Assembly (NCBI GenBank): GCA_963966185.1
Contig: CAWZYM010000425.1
Location: forward strand, 248,001 to 312,000
Direction: 5' to 3'
DNA length: 64,000 nt
Source: Rhabditoides inermis
Lineage: Eukaryota > Nematoda > Chromadorea > Rhabditida > Rhabditidae
Below the pieces are notes generated by a model, which saw nothing but the letters and a program-made list of their open reading frames with translations, was not told where the DNA came from and made no database searches. Position numbers and translations under genes: made by a program. The first letter of the stretch is position 1; each line of letters begins with the position of its first letter. Positions 23,027 through 36,100 of the stretch are shown here, piece after piece.

Positions 23027-23052
23027 ACAACACAAAGCGGTTATAGCGGTTA

Positions 23053-23343
23053 TAAGTCAGTACTGAACATATTCAAGTAGTGGATTTCATCGGAGCCCTA
23101 TGAACCATGGTATATTCCTAATGTCGATTACAAGAGACAGTTGATTATAATAATCCTATTTCATAATTTTCAGATTCTAGAAAGTCGAGTGACGTTTCAG
23201 ATGTTGACTCAATCACACAAGCAGTCGCGGCAGACTGTACCGCCATCGGCAGAACAGCCCTGTGCGATGCGCATCGCGAGTGGAAAGCGAGAGAGTGTGT
23301 ATAGAGTAGAGACACCAGACACGTCCAAACCGTACATGGACGC
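23053..23343 (-). repeat. Intra-arm repeat, copy 2 (right arm)
   Basis: Reverse complement of 20457-20747. It includes the same 14-bp palindrome at 23264-23277. Confidence 0.75.
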
Positions 23344-23519
23344 GCAGATGAGAGTGAATGGAAGCGGCGAGGGATCTTGTTTTATCGGGGACCAATTATC
23401 TTGGAAATCAACATGAGGAAAATCAGCCACCAAACTGCACGTAAACTAAAACGAATAATGTGATCAATAGTACAAACACCTCTTATAGATTATTATTTGT
23501 ATACTCATGCAAAAAGTGG

Positions 23520-23779
23520 AAGTCAGTACTGAACTTATTGAAATAGTGAATTTCATCGGAGCACTACCAAATATGGTATATTCGAGATGCTCAGAACAAA
23601 ACATAATTGATAGTGATGGTTTGGTTTCATGAAAACTTCATTTCGAAAAGTCAGTTCTCTCACTGCCCACATTCCCTTCAAACAGGGGCCATAAAATGCC
23701 TGTGGGGAGGAGGCGATAGGAAAGCGAGAGAGTGTGTAAAGAGAGAGACACCAGAAACGTCCACCATAATCCCGGACGT
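23520..23779 (-). repeat. Intra-arm repeat, copy 1 (right arm)
   Basis: Reverse complement of 20021-20280. The 18-bp subterminal palindrome recurs immediately outside and overlapping it, at 23774-23791. Confidence 0.75.
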
Positions 23780-23791
23780 CCATGGACGTCC
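23774..23791. other. 18-bp subterminal palindrome, right arm
   Basis: GGACGTCCATGGACGTCC, the mirror partner of 20009-20026 and at the same distance from the tip. It is a possible transposase-binding site by position only. Confidence 0.6.
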
Positions 23792-23824
23792 ATGGACAGG
23801 GATCACCTAACTCGAGCTGTACTG

Positions 23825-23826
23825 TA
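23825..23826. other. Right TA target-site duplication
   Basis: TA directly after the terminal CTGTACTG, continuing into the satellite sequence CAATGTGTATTCG. Pairs with 19974-19975. Confidence 0.93.
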
Positions 23827-26800
23827 CAATGTGTATTCGTGTCCAGATCTTGTCCAGATCTTGTCCAGATCTTGTCCAGATCTTGTCCAGATCTTGTCCA
23901 GATCTTGTCTACAATGTGTGTTCGTGTCTAGATCTTGTCCAGATCTTGTCCAGATCTTGTCCAGATCTTGTCTACAATATGTGTTTGTGTCCGGATCTTG
24001 TCCAGATCTTGTCCAGATCTTGTCCAGATCTTGTCTACAATGTGTGTTCGTGTCCAGATCTTGTCCAGATCTTGTCCAGATCTTGTCTACAATGTGTGTT
24101 CGTGTCCAGATCTTGTCCAGATCTTGTCCAGATATTGTCCAGATATTGTCCAGATCTTGTCTACAATGTGTGTTCGTGTCCAGATCTTGTCCAGATCTTG
24201 TCCAGATCTTGTCTACAATGTGTGTTCGTGTCTAGATCTTGTCCAGATCTTGTCCAGACCTTGTCCAGATCTTGTCCAATTCTTGTCCAGATCTTGTCCA
24301 GATCTTGTCCAGATCTTGTCTACAATATGTGTTTGTGTCCGGATCTTGTCCAGATCTTGTCCAGATCTTGTCCAGATCTTGTCTACAATGTGTGTTCGTG
24401 TCCAGATCTTGTCCAGATCTTGTCCAGATCTTGTCTACAATGTGTGTTCGTGTCCAGATCTTGTCCAGATCTTGTCCAGATCTTGTCCAGATCTTGTCCA
24501 GATATTGTCCAGATCTTGTCCAGATCTTGTCTACAATGTGTGTTCGTGTCTAGATCTTGTCCAGATCTTGTCCAGATGTGTCCAGATCGTGTCTATGTCT
24601 TGTCTACAATGTGTGTTCGTGTCCAGATCTTGTCCAGATCTTGTCCAGATCTTGTACAGATCTTGTCCAGATCTTGTCCAGATCTTGTCCAGATCTTGTC
24701 CAGATCTTGTCTACAATATGTGTTTGTGTCCGGATCTTGTCCAGATCTTGTCCAGATCTTGTCCAGATCTTGTCTACAATGTGTGTTCGTGTCCAGATCT
24801 TGTCCAGAACTTGTCCAGATATTGTCCAGATCTTGTCCAGATCTTGTCCAGATCTTGTCTACAATGTGTGTTCGTGTCTAGATCTTGTCCAGACCTTGTC
24901 CAGATCTTGTCCAGATCTTGTCCAGATCTTGTCCAGATGTGTCCAGATCGTGTCTATGTATTGTCTACAATGTGTGTTCGTGTCCAGATCTTGTCCAGAT
25001 CTTGTCCAGATCTTGTATACAATGTGTGTTCGTGTCCAGATCTTGTCCAGATCTTGTCCAGATCTTGTCCAGATCTTGTCCAGATCTTGTCTACAATGTG
25101 TGTTCGTGTCTAGATCTTGTCCAGATCTTGTCCAGACCTTGTCCAGATCTTGTCCAGATCTTGTCCAGATGTGTCCAGATCGTGTCTATGTCTTGTCTAC
25201 AATGTGTGTTCGTGTCCAGATCTTGTCCAGATCTTGTCCAGATCTTGTATACAATGTGTGTTCGTGTCCAGATCTTGTCCAGATCTTGTCCAGATCTTGT
25301 ATACAATGTGTGTTCGTGTCCAGATCTTGTCCAGATCTTGTCCAGATCTTGTCCAGATCTTGTCCAGATCTTGTCCAGATCTTGTCCAGATCTTGTCCAG
25401 ATCTTGTCCAGATCTTGTCCAGATCTTGTACAGATCTTGTACAGATCTTGTCCAGATTTTGTCCAGATCTTGTCTACAATATGTATTTGTGTCCGGATCT
25501 TGTCCAGATCTTGTCCAGATCTTGTCCAGATCTTGTCTACAATGTGTGTTCGTGTCCAGATCTTGCCCAGATCTTGTCCAGATCTTGTCCAGATCTTGTA
25601 TACAATGTGTGTTCGTGTCCAGATCTTGTCCAGATCTTGTCCAGATCTTGTCCAGATCTTGTCTACAATATGTGTTTGTGTCCGGATCTTGTCCAGATCT
25701 TGTCTACAATGTGTATTCGTGTCCAGATCTTGTCCAGATCTTGTCCAGATCTTGTATACAATGTGTGTTCGTGTCCAGATCTTGTCCAGATCTTGTATAC
25801 AATGTGTGCTCGTGTCCAGATCTTGTCCAGATCTTGTCCAGATATTGTCTACAATGTGTGTTCGTGTCCAGATCTTGTCCAGATCTTGTCAAGACCTTGT
25901 CCAGATCTTGTCCAGATCTTGTCCAGATCTTGTATACAATGTGTGTTCGTGTCCAGATCTTGTACAGATCTTGTACAGATCTTGTCCAGATCTTGTACAG
26001 ATCTTGTCCAGATCTTGTCCAGATCTTGTCCAGATCTTGTCTACAATATGTGTTTGTGTCCGGATCTTGTCCAGATCTTGTCCAGAGCTTGTCCAGATCT
26101 TGTCTACAATGTGTGTTCGTGTCCAGATCTTGTCCAGAACTTGTCCAGATATTGTCCAGATCTTGTCCAGATCTTGTCCAGATCTTCTCTGCAATGTGTG
26201 TTCGTGTCTAGATCTTGTCCAGACCTTGTCCAGATCTTGTCCAGATCTTGTCCAGATCTTGTCCAGATGTGTACAGATCGTGTCTATGTCTTGTCTACAA
26301 TGTGTGTTCGTGTCCAGATCTTGTCCAGATCTTGTCCAGATCTTGTATACAATGTGTGTTCGTGTCCAGATCTTGTCCAGATCTTGTCCAAATCTTGTCC
26401 AGATCTTGTCCAGATCTTGTCCAGATCTTGTCTACAATATGTGTTTGTGTCCGGATCTTGTCCAGATCTTGTCCAGATCTTGTCCAGATCTTGTCTACAA
26501 TGTGTATTCGTGTCCAGATCTTGTCCACATCTTGTCCAGATCTTGTCCAGATCTTGTCCAGATCTTGTCCAGATCTTGTCCAGATCTTGTCCAGACCTTG
26601 TCCAGATCTTGTCCAGATCTTGTCCAGATGTGTCCAGATCGTGTCTATGTCTTGTCTACAATGTGTGTTCGTGTCCAGATCTTGTCCAGATCTTGTCCAG
26701 ATCTTGTATACAATGTGTGTTCGTGTCCAGATCTTGTCCAGATCTTGTCCAGATCTTGTATACAATGTGTGTTCGTGTCCAGATCTTGTCCAGATCTTGT

Positions 26801-28727
26801 CCAGATCTTGTCCAGATCTTGTCCAGATCTTGTCCAGATCTTGTACAGATCTTGTCCAGATCTTGTACAGGTCTTGTACAGATCTTGTCCAGATTTTGTC
26901 CAGATCTTGTCTACAATATGTATTTGTGTCCGGATCTTGTCCAGATCTTGTCCAGATCTTGTCCAGATCTTGTCTACAATGTGTGTTCGTGTCCAGATCT
27001 TGTCCAGATCTTGTCCAGATCTTGTCCAGATCTTGTCTACAATGTGTGTTCGTGTCCAGATCTTGTCCAGATCTTGTCCAGATCTTGTATACAATGTGTG
27101 TTCGTGTCCAGATCTTGTCCAGATCTTGTCCAGATCATGTCTACAATATGTGTTTGTGTCCGGATCTTGTCCAGATCTTGTCTACAATGTGTATTCGTGT
27201 CCAGATCTTGTCCAGATCTTGTCCAGATCTTGTCCAGATCTTGTCCAGATCTTGTCCAGATCTTGTCTACAATGTGTGTTCGTGTCTAGATCTTGTCCAG
27301 ATCTTGTCCAGACCTTGTCCAGATCTTGTCCAGATCTTGTCCAGATCTTGTCCAGATCTTGTCCAGATCTTGTCTACAATATGTGTTTGTGTCCGGATCT
27401 TGTCCAGATCTTGTCCAGATCTTGTCCAGATCTTGTCTACAATGTGTGTTCGTGTCCAGATTTTGTCCAGATCTTGTCCAGATCTTGTCTACAATGTGTG
27501 TTCGTGTCCAGATCTTGTCCAGATCTTGTCCAGATATTGTCCAGATATTGTCCAGATCTTGTCTACAATGTGTGTTCGTGTCCAGATCTTGTCCAGATCT
27601 TGTCCAGATCTTGTACAGATCTTGTACAGATCTTGTACAGATCTTGTCCAGATCTTGTCCAGATCTTGTCCAGATCTTGTCTACAATATGTGTTTGTGTC
27701 CGGATCTTGTCCAGATCTTGTCCAGATCTTGTCCAGATCTTGTCTACAATGTGTGTTCGTGTCCAGATCTTGTCCAGATCTTGTCCAGATCTTGTCTACA
27801 ATGTGTGTTCGTGTCCAGATCTTGTCCAGATCTTGTCCAGATATTGTCCAGATATTGTCCAGATCTTGTCCAGATCTTGTCTACAATGTGTGTTCGTGTC
27901 TAGATCTTGTCCAGATCTTGTCCAGATGTGTCCAGATCGTGTCTATGTCTTGTCTACAATGTGTGTTCGTGTCCAGATCTTGTCCAGATCTTGTCCAGAT
28001 CTTGTACAGATCTTGTCCAGATCTTGTCCAGATCTTGTCCAGATCTTGTCCAGATCTTGTCTACAATATGTGTTTGTGTCCGGATCTTGTCCAGATCTTG
28101 TCCAGATCTTGTCCAGATCTTGTCCAGATCTTGTCTACAATGTGTGTTCGTGTCCAGATCTTGTCCAGAACTTGTCCAGATATTGTCCAGATCTTGTCCA
28201 GATCTTGTCCAGATCTTGTCTACAATGTGTGTTCGTGTCTAGATCTTGTCCAGACCTTGTCCAGATCTTGTCCAGATCTTGTCCAGATCTTGTCCAGATG
28301 TGTCCAGATCGTGTCTATGTATTGTCTACAATGTGTGTTCGTGTCCAGATCTTGTCCAGATCTTGTCCAGATCTTGTATACAATGTGTGTTCGTGTCCAG
28401 ATCTTGTCCAGATCTTGTCCAGATCTTGTCCAGATCTTGTCCAGATCTCTTTCCAGATCTTTTCCAGATCTTGTCCAGATCTTGTCTACAATATGTGTTT
28501 GTGTCCGGATCTTGTCCAGATCTTGTCCAGATCTTGTCCAGATCTTGTCTACAATGTGTATTCGTGTCCAGATCTTGTCCAGATCTTGTCCAGATCTTGT
28601 CCAGATCTTGTCCAGATCTTGTCCAGATCTTGACTACAATGTGTGTTCGTGTCTAGATCTTGTCCAGATCTTGTCCAGACCTTGTCCAGATCTTGTCCAG
28701 ATCTTGTCCAGATGTGTCCAGATCGTG
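23825..28727 (+). repeat. Satellite A array, block A2 right of the transposon
   Basis: Continuation of the interrupted array. From 23827 the order of variants follows 14456 onward, and from about 25704 it follows 17564 onward (offset 8,140), so most of this block is a segmental copy of the left side. Marker units near the right end are an irregular stretch, TCTCTTTCC then CTTTTCC, at 28447-28466 and a GACTAC variant at 28632-28637. Both recur inverted at 61361-61378 and 61188-61193. The array ends at 28727, where GTG is shared with the start of satellite B. Nothing gene-like was seen. Confidence 0.95.
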
Positions 28728-31700
28728 GAACAAAACACCACGATTTGTTCCATTGTGGAACAGAACACCACGTTTTGTTCCATTGTGGAACAAAACACCA
28801 CGATTTGTTCCATTGTGAAACAAAACGCCACGATTTGTTCCATTGTGGAACAAAACACCACGTTTTGTTCCATTGTGGAACAAAACACCACGTTTTGTTC
28901 CATTGTGGAACAAAACACCACATTATGTTCCATTGTGGAACAAAACACCACGTTTTGTTCCATTGTGGAACAAAACACCACGATTTGTTCCACTGTGGAA
29001 CAAAACACCACGATTTGTTCCACTGTGGAACAAAACACCACGATTTGTTCCATTGTGGAACAAAACACCACGTTTTGTTCCATTGTGGAACAAAACACCA
29101 CGTTTTGTTTCATTGTGGAACAAAACACCACGTTTTGTTCCATTGTGGAACAAAACACCACGATTTGTTCCATTGTGGAACAAAACACCACGATTTGTTC
29201 CATTGTGGAACAAAACACCACGATTTGTTCCATTGTGGAACAAAACACCACGTTTTGTTCCATTGTGGAACAAAACACCACGTTTTGTTCCATTGTGGAA
29301 CAAAACACCACGATTTGTTCCATTGTGGAACAAAACACCACGATTTGTTCGATTGTGGAACAAAACACAACGATTTGTTCCATTGTGGAACAAAACACCA
29401 CGATTTGTTCCATTGTGGAACAGAACACCACGATTTGTTCCATTGTGGAACAAAACACCACGATTTGTTCCATTGTGGAACAATCTTCTCTGTGGAACGA
29501 AACACCACGATTTGTTCCATTGTGGAACAAAACACCACGATTTGTTCCATTGTGGAACAAAACACCACGATTTGTTCCATTGTGGAACAAAACACCACGA
29601 TTTGTTCCATTGTGGAATAAAACACCACGATTTGTTCCATTGTGGAACAAAACACCACGATTTGTTCCACTGTGGAACAAAACACCACGTTTTGTTCCAT
29701 TGTGGAACAAAACACCACGATTTGTTCCATTGTGGAACAAAACACAACGATTTGTTCCATTGTGGAACAAAACACAACGATTTGTTCCATTGTGGAACAA
29801 AACACCACGTTTTGTTCCATTGTGAAACAAAACACCACGTTTTGTTCCATTGTGAAACAAAACACCACGATTTGTTCCATTGTGGAACAAAACACCACGA
29901 TTTGTTCCATTGTGGAACAAAACACCACGATTTGTTTCATTGTGGAACAAAACACCACGATTTGTTCCATTGTGGAACAAAACACCACGATTTGTTCCAT
30001 TGTGGAACAGAACACCACGTTTTGTTCCATTGTGGAACAAAACACCACGTTTTGTTCCATTGTGGAACAAAACACCACGTTTTGTTCCATTGTGGAACAA
30101 AACACCACATTATGTTCCATTGTGGAACAAAACACCACATTATGTTCCATTGTGGAACAAAACACCACGTTTTGTTCTATTGTGGAACAAAACACCACGA
30201 TTTGTTCCATTGTGGAACAAAACACCACGATTTGTTCCATTGTGGAACAAAACACCACGATTTGTTCCATTGTGGAACAAAACACCACGTTTTGTTCCAT
30301 TGTGGAACAAAACACCACATTATGTTCCATTGTGGAACAAAACACCACGTTTTGTTCCATTGTGAAACAAAACACCACGATTTGTTCCATTGTGGAACAA
30401 AACACCACGATTTGTTCCACTGTGGAACAAAACACCACGATTTGTTCCATTGTGGAACAAAACACCACGATTTGTTCTGTTGTGGAACAGAACACCACGA
30501 TTTGTTCCATTGTGGAACAAAACACCACGTTTTGTTTCATTGTGGAACAAAACACCACGATTTGTTCTATTGTGGAACAGAACACCACGATTTGTTCCAT
30601 TGTGGAACAAAACACCACGTTTTGTTCCATTGTGGAACAAAACACCACGTTTTGTTTCATTGTGGAACAAAACACCACGTTTTGTTCCATTGTGGAACAA
30701 AACACCACGATTTGTTCCATTGTGGAACAAAACACCACGATTTGTTCCATTGTGGAACAAAACACCACGATTTGTTCCATTGTGGAACAAAACACCACGT
30801 TTTGTTCCATTGTGGAACAAAACACCACGTTTTGTTCCATTGTGGAACAAAACACCACGATTTGTTCCATTGTGGAACAAAACACCACGATTTGTTTGAT
30901 TGTGGAACAAAACACAACGATTTGTTCCATTGTGGAACAAAACACCACGATTTGTTCCATTGTGGAACAAAACTTCACGATTTGTTCCATTGTGGAACAA
31001 AACACCACGTTTTGTTCCATTGTGGAACAAAACACCACGTTTTGTTCCATTGTGGAACAAAACACCACGATTTGTTCCATTGTGGAACAAAACACCACGA
31101 TTTGTTCGATTGTGGAACAAAACACAACGATTTGTTCCATTGTGGAACAAAACACCACGATTTGTTCCATTGTGGAACAGAACACCACGATTTGTTCCAT
31201 TGTGGAACAAAACACCACGATTTGTTCCATTGTGGAACAAAACACCACGATTTGTTCCATTGTGGAACAAAACACCACGATTTGTTTCATTGTGGAACAA
31301 AACACCACGATTTGTTCCATTGTGGAACAAAACACCACGATTTGTTCCATTGTGGAACAGAACACCACGTTTTGTTCCATTGTGGAACAAAACACCACGT
31401 TTTGTTCCATTGTGGAACAAAACACCACGTTTTGTTCCATTGTGGAACAAAACACCACGTTTTGTTCCATTGTGGAACAAAACACCACATTATGTTCCAT
31501 TGTGGAACAAAACACCACATTATGTTCCATTGTGGAACAAAACACCACGTTTTGTTCTATTGTGGAACAAAACACCACGATTTGTTCCATTGTGGAACAA
31601 AACACCACGATTTGTTCCATTGTGGAACAAAACACCACGATTTGTTCCATTGTGGAACAAAACACCACGTTTTGTTCCATTGTGGAACAAAACACCACAT

Positions 31701-31740
31701 TATGTTCCATTGTGGAACAAAACACCACGTTTTGTTCCAT

Positions 31741-33120
31741 TGTGAAACAAAACACCACGATTTGTTCCATTGTGGAACAAAACACCACGATTTGTTCCAC
31801 TGTGGAACAAAACACCACGATTTGTTCCATTGTGGAACAAAACACCACGATTTGTTCTGTTGTGGAACAGAACACCACGATTTGTTCCATTGTGGAACAA
31901 AACACCACGTTTTGTTTCATTGTGGAACAAAACACCACGATTTGTTCTATTGTGGAACAGAACACCACGATTTGTTCCATTGTGGAACAAAACACCACGT
32001 TTTGTTCCATTGTGGAACAAAACACCACGTTTTGTTTCATTGTGGAACAAAACACCACGTTTTGTTCCATTGTGGAACAAAACACCACGATTTGTTCCAT
32101 TGTGGAACAAAACACCACGATTTGTTCCATTGTGGAACAAAACACCACGATTTGTTCCATTGTGGAACAAAACACCACGTTTTGTTCCATTGTGGAACAA
32201 AACACCACGTTTTGTTCCATTGTGGAACAAAACACCACGATTTGTTCCATTGTGGAACAAAACACCACGATTTGTTTGATTGTGGAACAAAACACAACGA
32301 TTTGTTCCATTGTGGAACAAAACACCACGATTTGTTCCATTGTGGAACAAAACACCACGATTTGTTCCATTGTGGAACAAAACACCACGTTTTGTTCCAT
32401 TGTGGAACAAAACACCACGTTTTGTTCCATTGTGGAACAAAACACCACGATTTGTTCCATTGTGGAACAAAACACCACGATTTGTTCGATTGTGGAACAA
32501 AACACAACGATTTGTTCCATTGTGGAACAAAACACCACGATTTGTTCCATTGTGGAACAGAACACCACGATTTGTTCCATTGTGGAACAAAACACCACGA
32601 TTTGTTCCATTGTGGAACAATCTTCTCTGTGGAACGAAACACCACGATTTGTTCCATTGTGGAACAAAACACCACGATTTGTTCCATTGTGGAACAAAAC
32701 ACCACGATTTGTTCCACTGTGGAACAAAACACCACGTTTTGTTCCATTGTGGAACAAAACACCACGATTTGTTCCATTGTGGAACAAAACACAACGATTT
32801 GTTCCATTGTGGAACAAAACACAACGATTTGTTCCATTGTGGAACAAAACACCACGTTTTGTTCCATTGTGAAACAAAACACCACGTTTCGTTCCATTGT
32901 GAAACAAAACACCACGATTTGTTCCATTGTGGAACAAAACACCACGATTTGTTCCATTGTGGAACAAAACACCACGATTTGTTTCATTGTGGAACAAAAC
33001 ACCACGATTTGTTCCATTGTGGAACAAAACACCACGATTTGTTCCATTGTGGAACAGAACACCACGTTTTGTTCCATTGTGGAACAGAACACCACGTTTT
33101 GTTCCATTGTGGAACAAAAC
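31741..33120 (+). repeat. Second copy of a 1,380-bp tandem duplication in satellite B
   Basis: 30361-31740 and the stretch from 31741 repeat the same order of variant units (GTGAAAC, CCACTGTGG, TGTTGTGG, CTATTGTGG, CATTATG) with an offset of 1,380 bp (46 units). The match is clear to about 32280 and weakens after the 17-bp insertion at about 32619, so the right end given is nominal. Confidence 0.6.
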
Positions 33121-36100
33121 ACCACGTTTTGTTCCATTGTGGAACAAAACACCACGTTTTGTTCCATTGTGGAACAAAACACCACATTATGTTCCATTGT
33201 GGAACAAAACACCACATTATGTTCCATTGTGGAACAAAACACCACGTTTTGTTCTATTGTGGAACAAAACACCACGATTTGTTCCATTGTGGAACAAAAC
33301 ACCACGATTTGTTCCATTGTGGAACAAAACACCACGTTTTGTTCCATTGTGGAACAAAACACCACGATTTGTTCCATTGTGGAACAAAACACCACGTTTT
33401 GTTCCATTGTGAAACAAAACACCACGATTTGTTCCATTGTGGAACAAAACACCACGATTTGTTCCATTGTGGAACAAAACACCACGATTTGTTTCATTGT
33501 GGAACAAAACACCACGATTTGTTCCATTGTGGAACAAAACACCACGTTTTGTTCCATTGTGGAACAAAACACCACGATTTGTTCCATTGTGGAACAAAAC
33601 ACAACGATTTGTTCCATTGTGGAACAAAACACAACGATTTGTTCCATTGTGGAACAAAACACCACGTTTTGTTCCATTGTGAAACAAAACACCACGTTTT
33701 GTTCCATTGTGAAACAAAACACCACGATTTGTTCCATTGTGGAACAAAACACCACGATTTGTTCCATTGTGGAACAAAACACCACGATTTGTTTCATTGT
33801 GGAACAAAACACCACGATTTGTTCCATTGTGGAACAAAACACCACGATTTGTTCCATTGTGGAACAGAACACCACGTTTTGTTCCATTGTGGAACAGAAC
33901 ACCACGTTTTGTTCCATTGTGGAACAAAACACCACGTTTTGTTCCATTGTGGAACAAAACACCACGTTTTGTTCCATTGTGGAACAAAACACCACATTAT
34001 GTTCCATTGTGGAACAAAACACCACATTATGTTCCATTGTGGAACAAAACACCACGTTTTGTTCTATTGTGGAACAAAACACCACGATTTGTTCCATTGT
34101 GGAACAAAACACCACGATTTGTTCCATTGTGGAACAAAACACCACGATTTGTTCCATTGTGGAACAAAACACCACGTTTTGTTCCATTGTGGAACAAAAC
34201 ACCACGATTTGTTCCATTGTGGAACAAAACACCACGTTTTGTTCCATTGTGAAACAAAACACCACGATTTGTTCCATTGTGGAACAAAACACCACGATTT
34301 GTTCCATTGTGGAACAAAACACCACGATTTGTTTCATTGTGGAACAAAACACCACGATTTGTTCCATTGTGGAACAAAACACCACGATTTGTTCCATTGT
34401 GGAACAGAACACCACGTTTTGTTCCATTGTGGAACAAAACACCACGATTTGTTCCATTGTGAAACAAAACACCACGTTTTGTTCCATTGTGGAACAAAAC
34501 ACCACGTTTTGTTCCATTGTGGAACAAAACACCACATTATGTTCCATTGTGGAACAAAACACCACGTTTTGTTCCATTGTGAAACAAAACACCACGATTT
34601 GTTCCATTGTGGAACAAAACACCACGATTTGTTCCACTGTGGAACAAAACACCACGATTTGTTCCATTGTGGAACAAAACACCACGATTTGTTCTGTTGT
34701 GGAACAAAACACCACGATTTGTTCCATTGTGAAACAAAACACCACGTTTTGTTCCATTGTGGAACAAAACACCACGATTTGTTCTATTGTGGAACAGAAC
34801 ACCACGATTTGTTCCATTGTGGAACAAAACACCACGTTTTGTTCCATTGTGGAACAAAACACCACGATTTGTTCCATTGTGGAACAAAACACCACGTTTT
34901 GTTCCATTGTGGAACAAAACACCACGATTTGTTCCATTGTGGAACAAAACACCACGATTTGTTCCATTGTGGAACAAAACACCACGATTTGTTCCATTGT
35001 GGAACAAAACACCACGTTTTGTTCCATTGTGGAACAAAACACCACGTTTTGTTCCATTGTGGAACAAAACACCACGATTTGTTCCATTGTGGAACAAAAC
35101 ACCACGATTTGTTTGATTGTGGAACAAAACACAACGATTTGTTCCATTGTGGAACAAAACACCACGATTTGTTCCATCGTGGAACAGAACACCACGATTT
35201 GTTCCATTGTGGAACAAAACACCACGATTTGTTCCATTGTGGAACAATCTTCTCTGTGGAACGAAACACCACGATTTGTTCCATTGTGGAACAAAACACC
35301 ACGATTTGTTCCATTGTGGAACAAAACACCACGATTTGTTCCATTGTGGAACAAAACACCACGATTTGTTCCATTGTGGAACAAAACACCACGATTTGTT
35401 CCATTGTGGAACAAAACACCACGATTTGTTCCACTGTGGAACAAAACACCACGTTTTGTTCCATTGTGGAACAAAACACCACGATTTGTTCCATTGTGGA
35501 ACAAAACACAACGATTTGTTCCATTGTGGAACAAAACACAACGATTTGTTCCATTGTGGAACAAAACACCACGTTTTGTTCCATTGTGAAACAAAACACC
35601 ACGTTTTGTTCCATTGTGAAACAAAACACCACGATTTGTTCCATTGTGGAACAAAACACCACGATTTGTTCCATTGTGGAACAAAACACCACGATTTGTT
35701 TCATTGTGGAACAAAACACCACGATTTGTTCCATTGTGGAACAAAACACCACGATTTGTTCCATTGTGGAACAGAACACCACGTTTTGTTCCATTGTGGA
35801 ACAGAACACCACGTTTTGTTCCGTTGTGGAACAAAACACCACGTTTTGTTCCATTGTGGAACAAAACACCACGTTTTGTTCCATTGTGGAACAAAACACC
35901 ACATTATGTTCCATTGTGGAACAAAACACCACATTATGTTCCATTGTGGAACAAAACACCACATTATGTTCCATTGTGGAACAAAACACCACATTATGTT
36001 CCATTGTGGAACAAAACACCACGTTTTGTTCTATTGTGGAACAAAACACCACGATTTGTTCCATTGTGGAACAAAACACCACGATTTGTTCCATTGTGGA

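Larger units (their letters stand above)
19976..23824. mobile_element. Tc1/mariner-type transposon with very long inverted repeats (3,849 bp)
   Basis: The element begins CAGTACAGCTCGAGTTAGG and ends with its exact reverse complement. It is bounded by TA duplications and interrupts a satellite A unit. The inverted arms are 1,185 bp (left) and 1,387 bp (right). The outer 802 bp of the two arms align base for base at every landmark checked, with no length difference. The 1,277-bp interior holds a minus-strand Tc1-like transposase fragment (21221-21730) and a plus-strand two-exon gene (21751-22361). Textbook Tc1 elements are about 1.6 kb with one intact transposase and shorter repeats. This copy is longer, lacks the transposase N-terminus and carries an extra gene, so it is probably non-autonomous. 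The arms, built of satellite-like subrepeats, recall foldback elements, but the TA duplication and transposase place it with Tc1/mariner. Confidence 0.93.
22438..23824 (-). repeat. Right terminal inverted repeat of the transposon
   Basis: Reverse complement of the left arm: minisatellite 22438-22863, unique 100 bp 22864-22963, CT tract 22964-23022, then the outer 802 bp to the tip at 23824. It is 202 bp longer than the left arm, because of about four extra minisatellite copies offset by a shorter microsatellite. The outer part shows no length change against the left arm, so the arms are young or are kept alike by gene conversion. Confidence 0.93.

Noticed and set aside
19976..23824. LTR retrotransposon interpretation of the long terminal repeats
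   Set aside because: The repeats are inverted, not direct. The target duplication is TA, and no reverse transcriptase, protease or primer-binding site is present.
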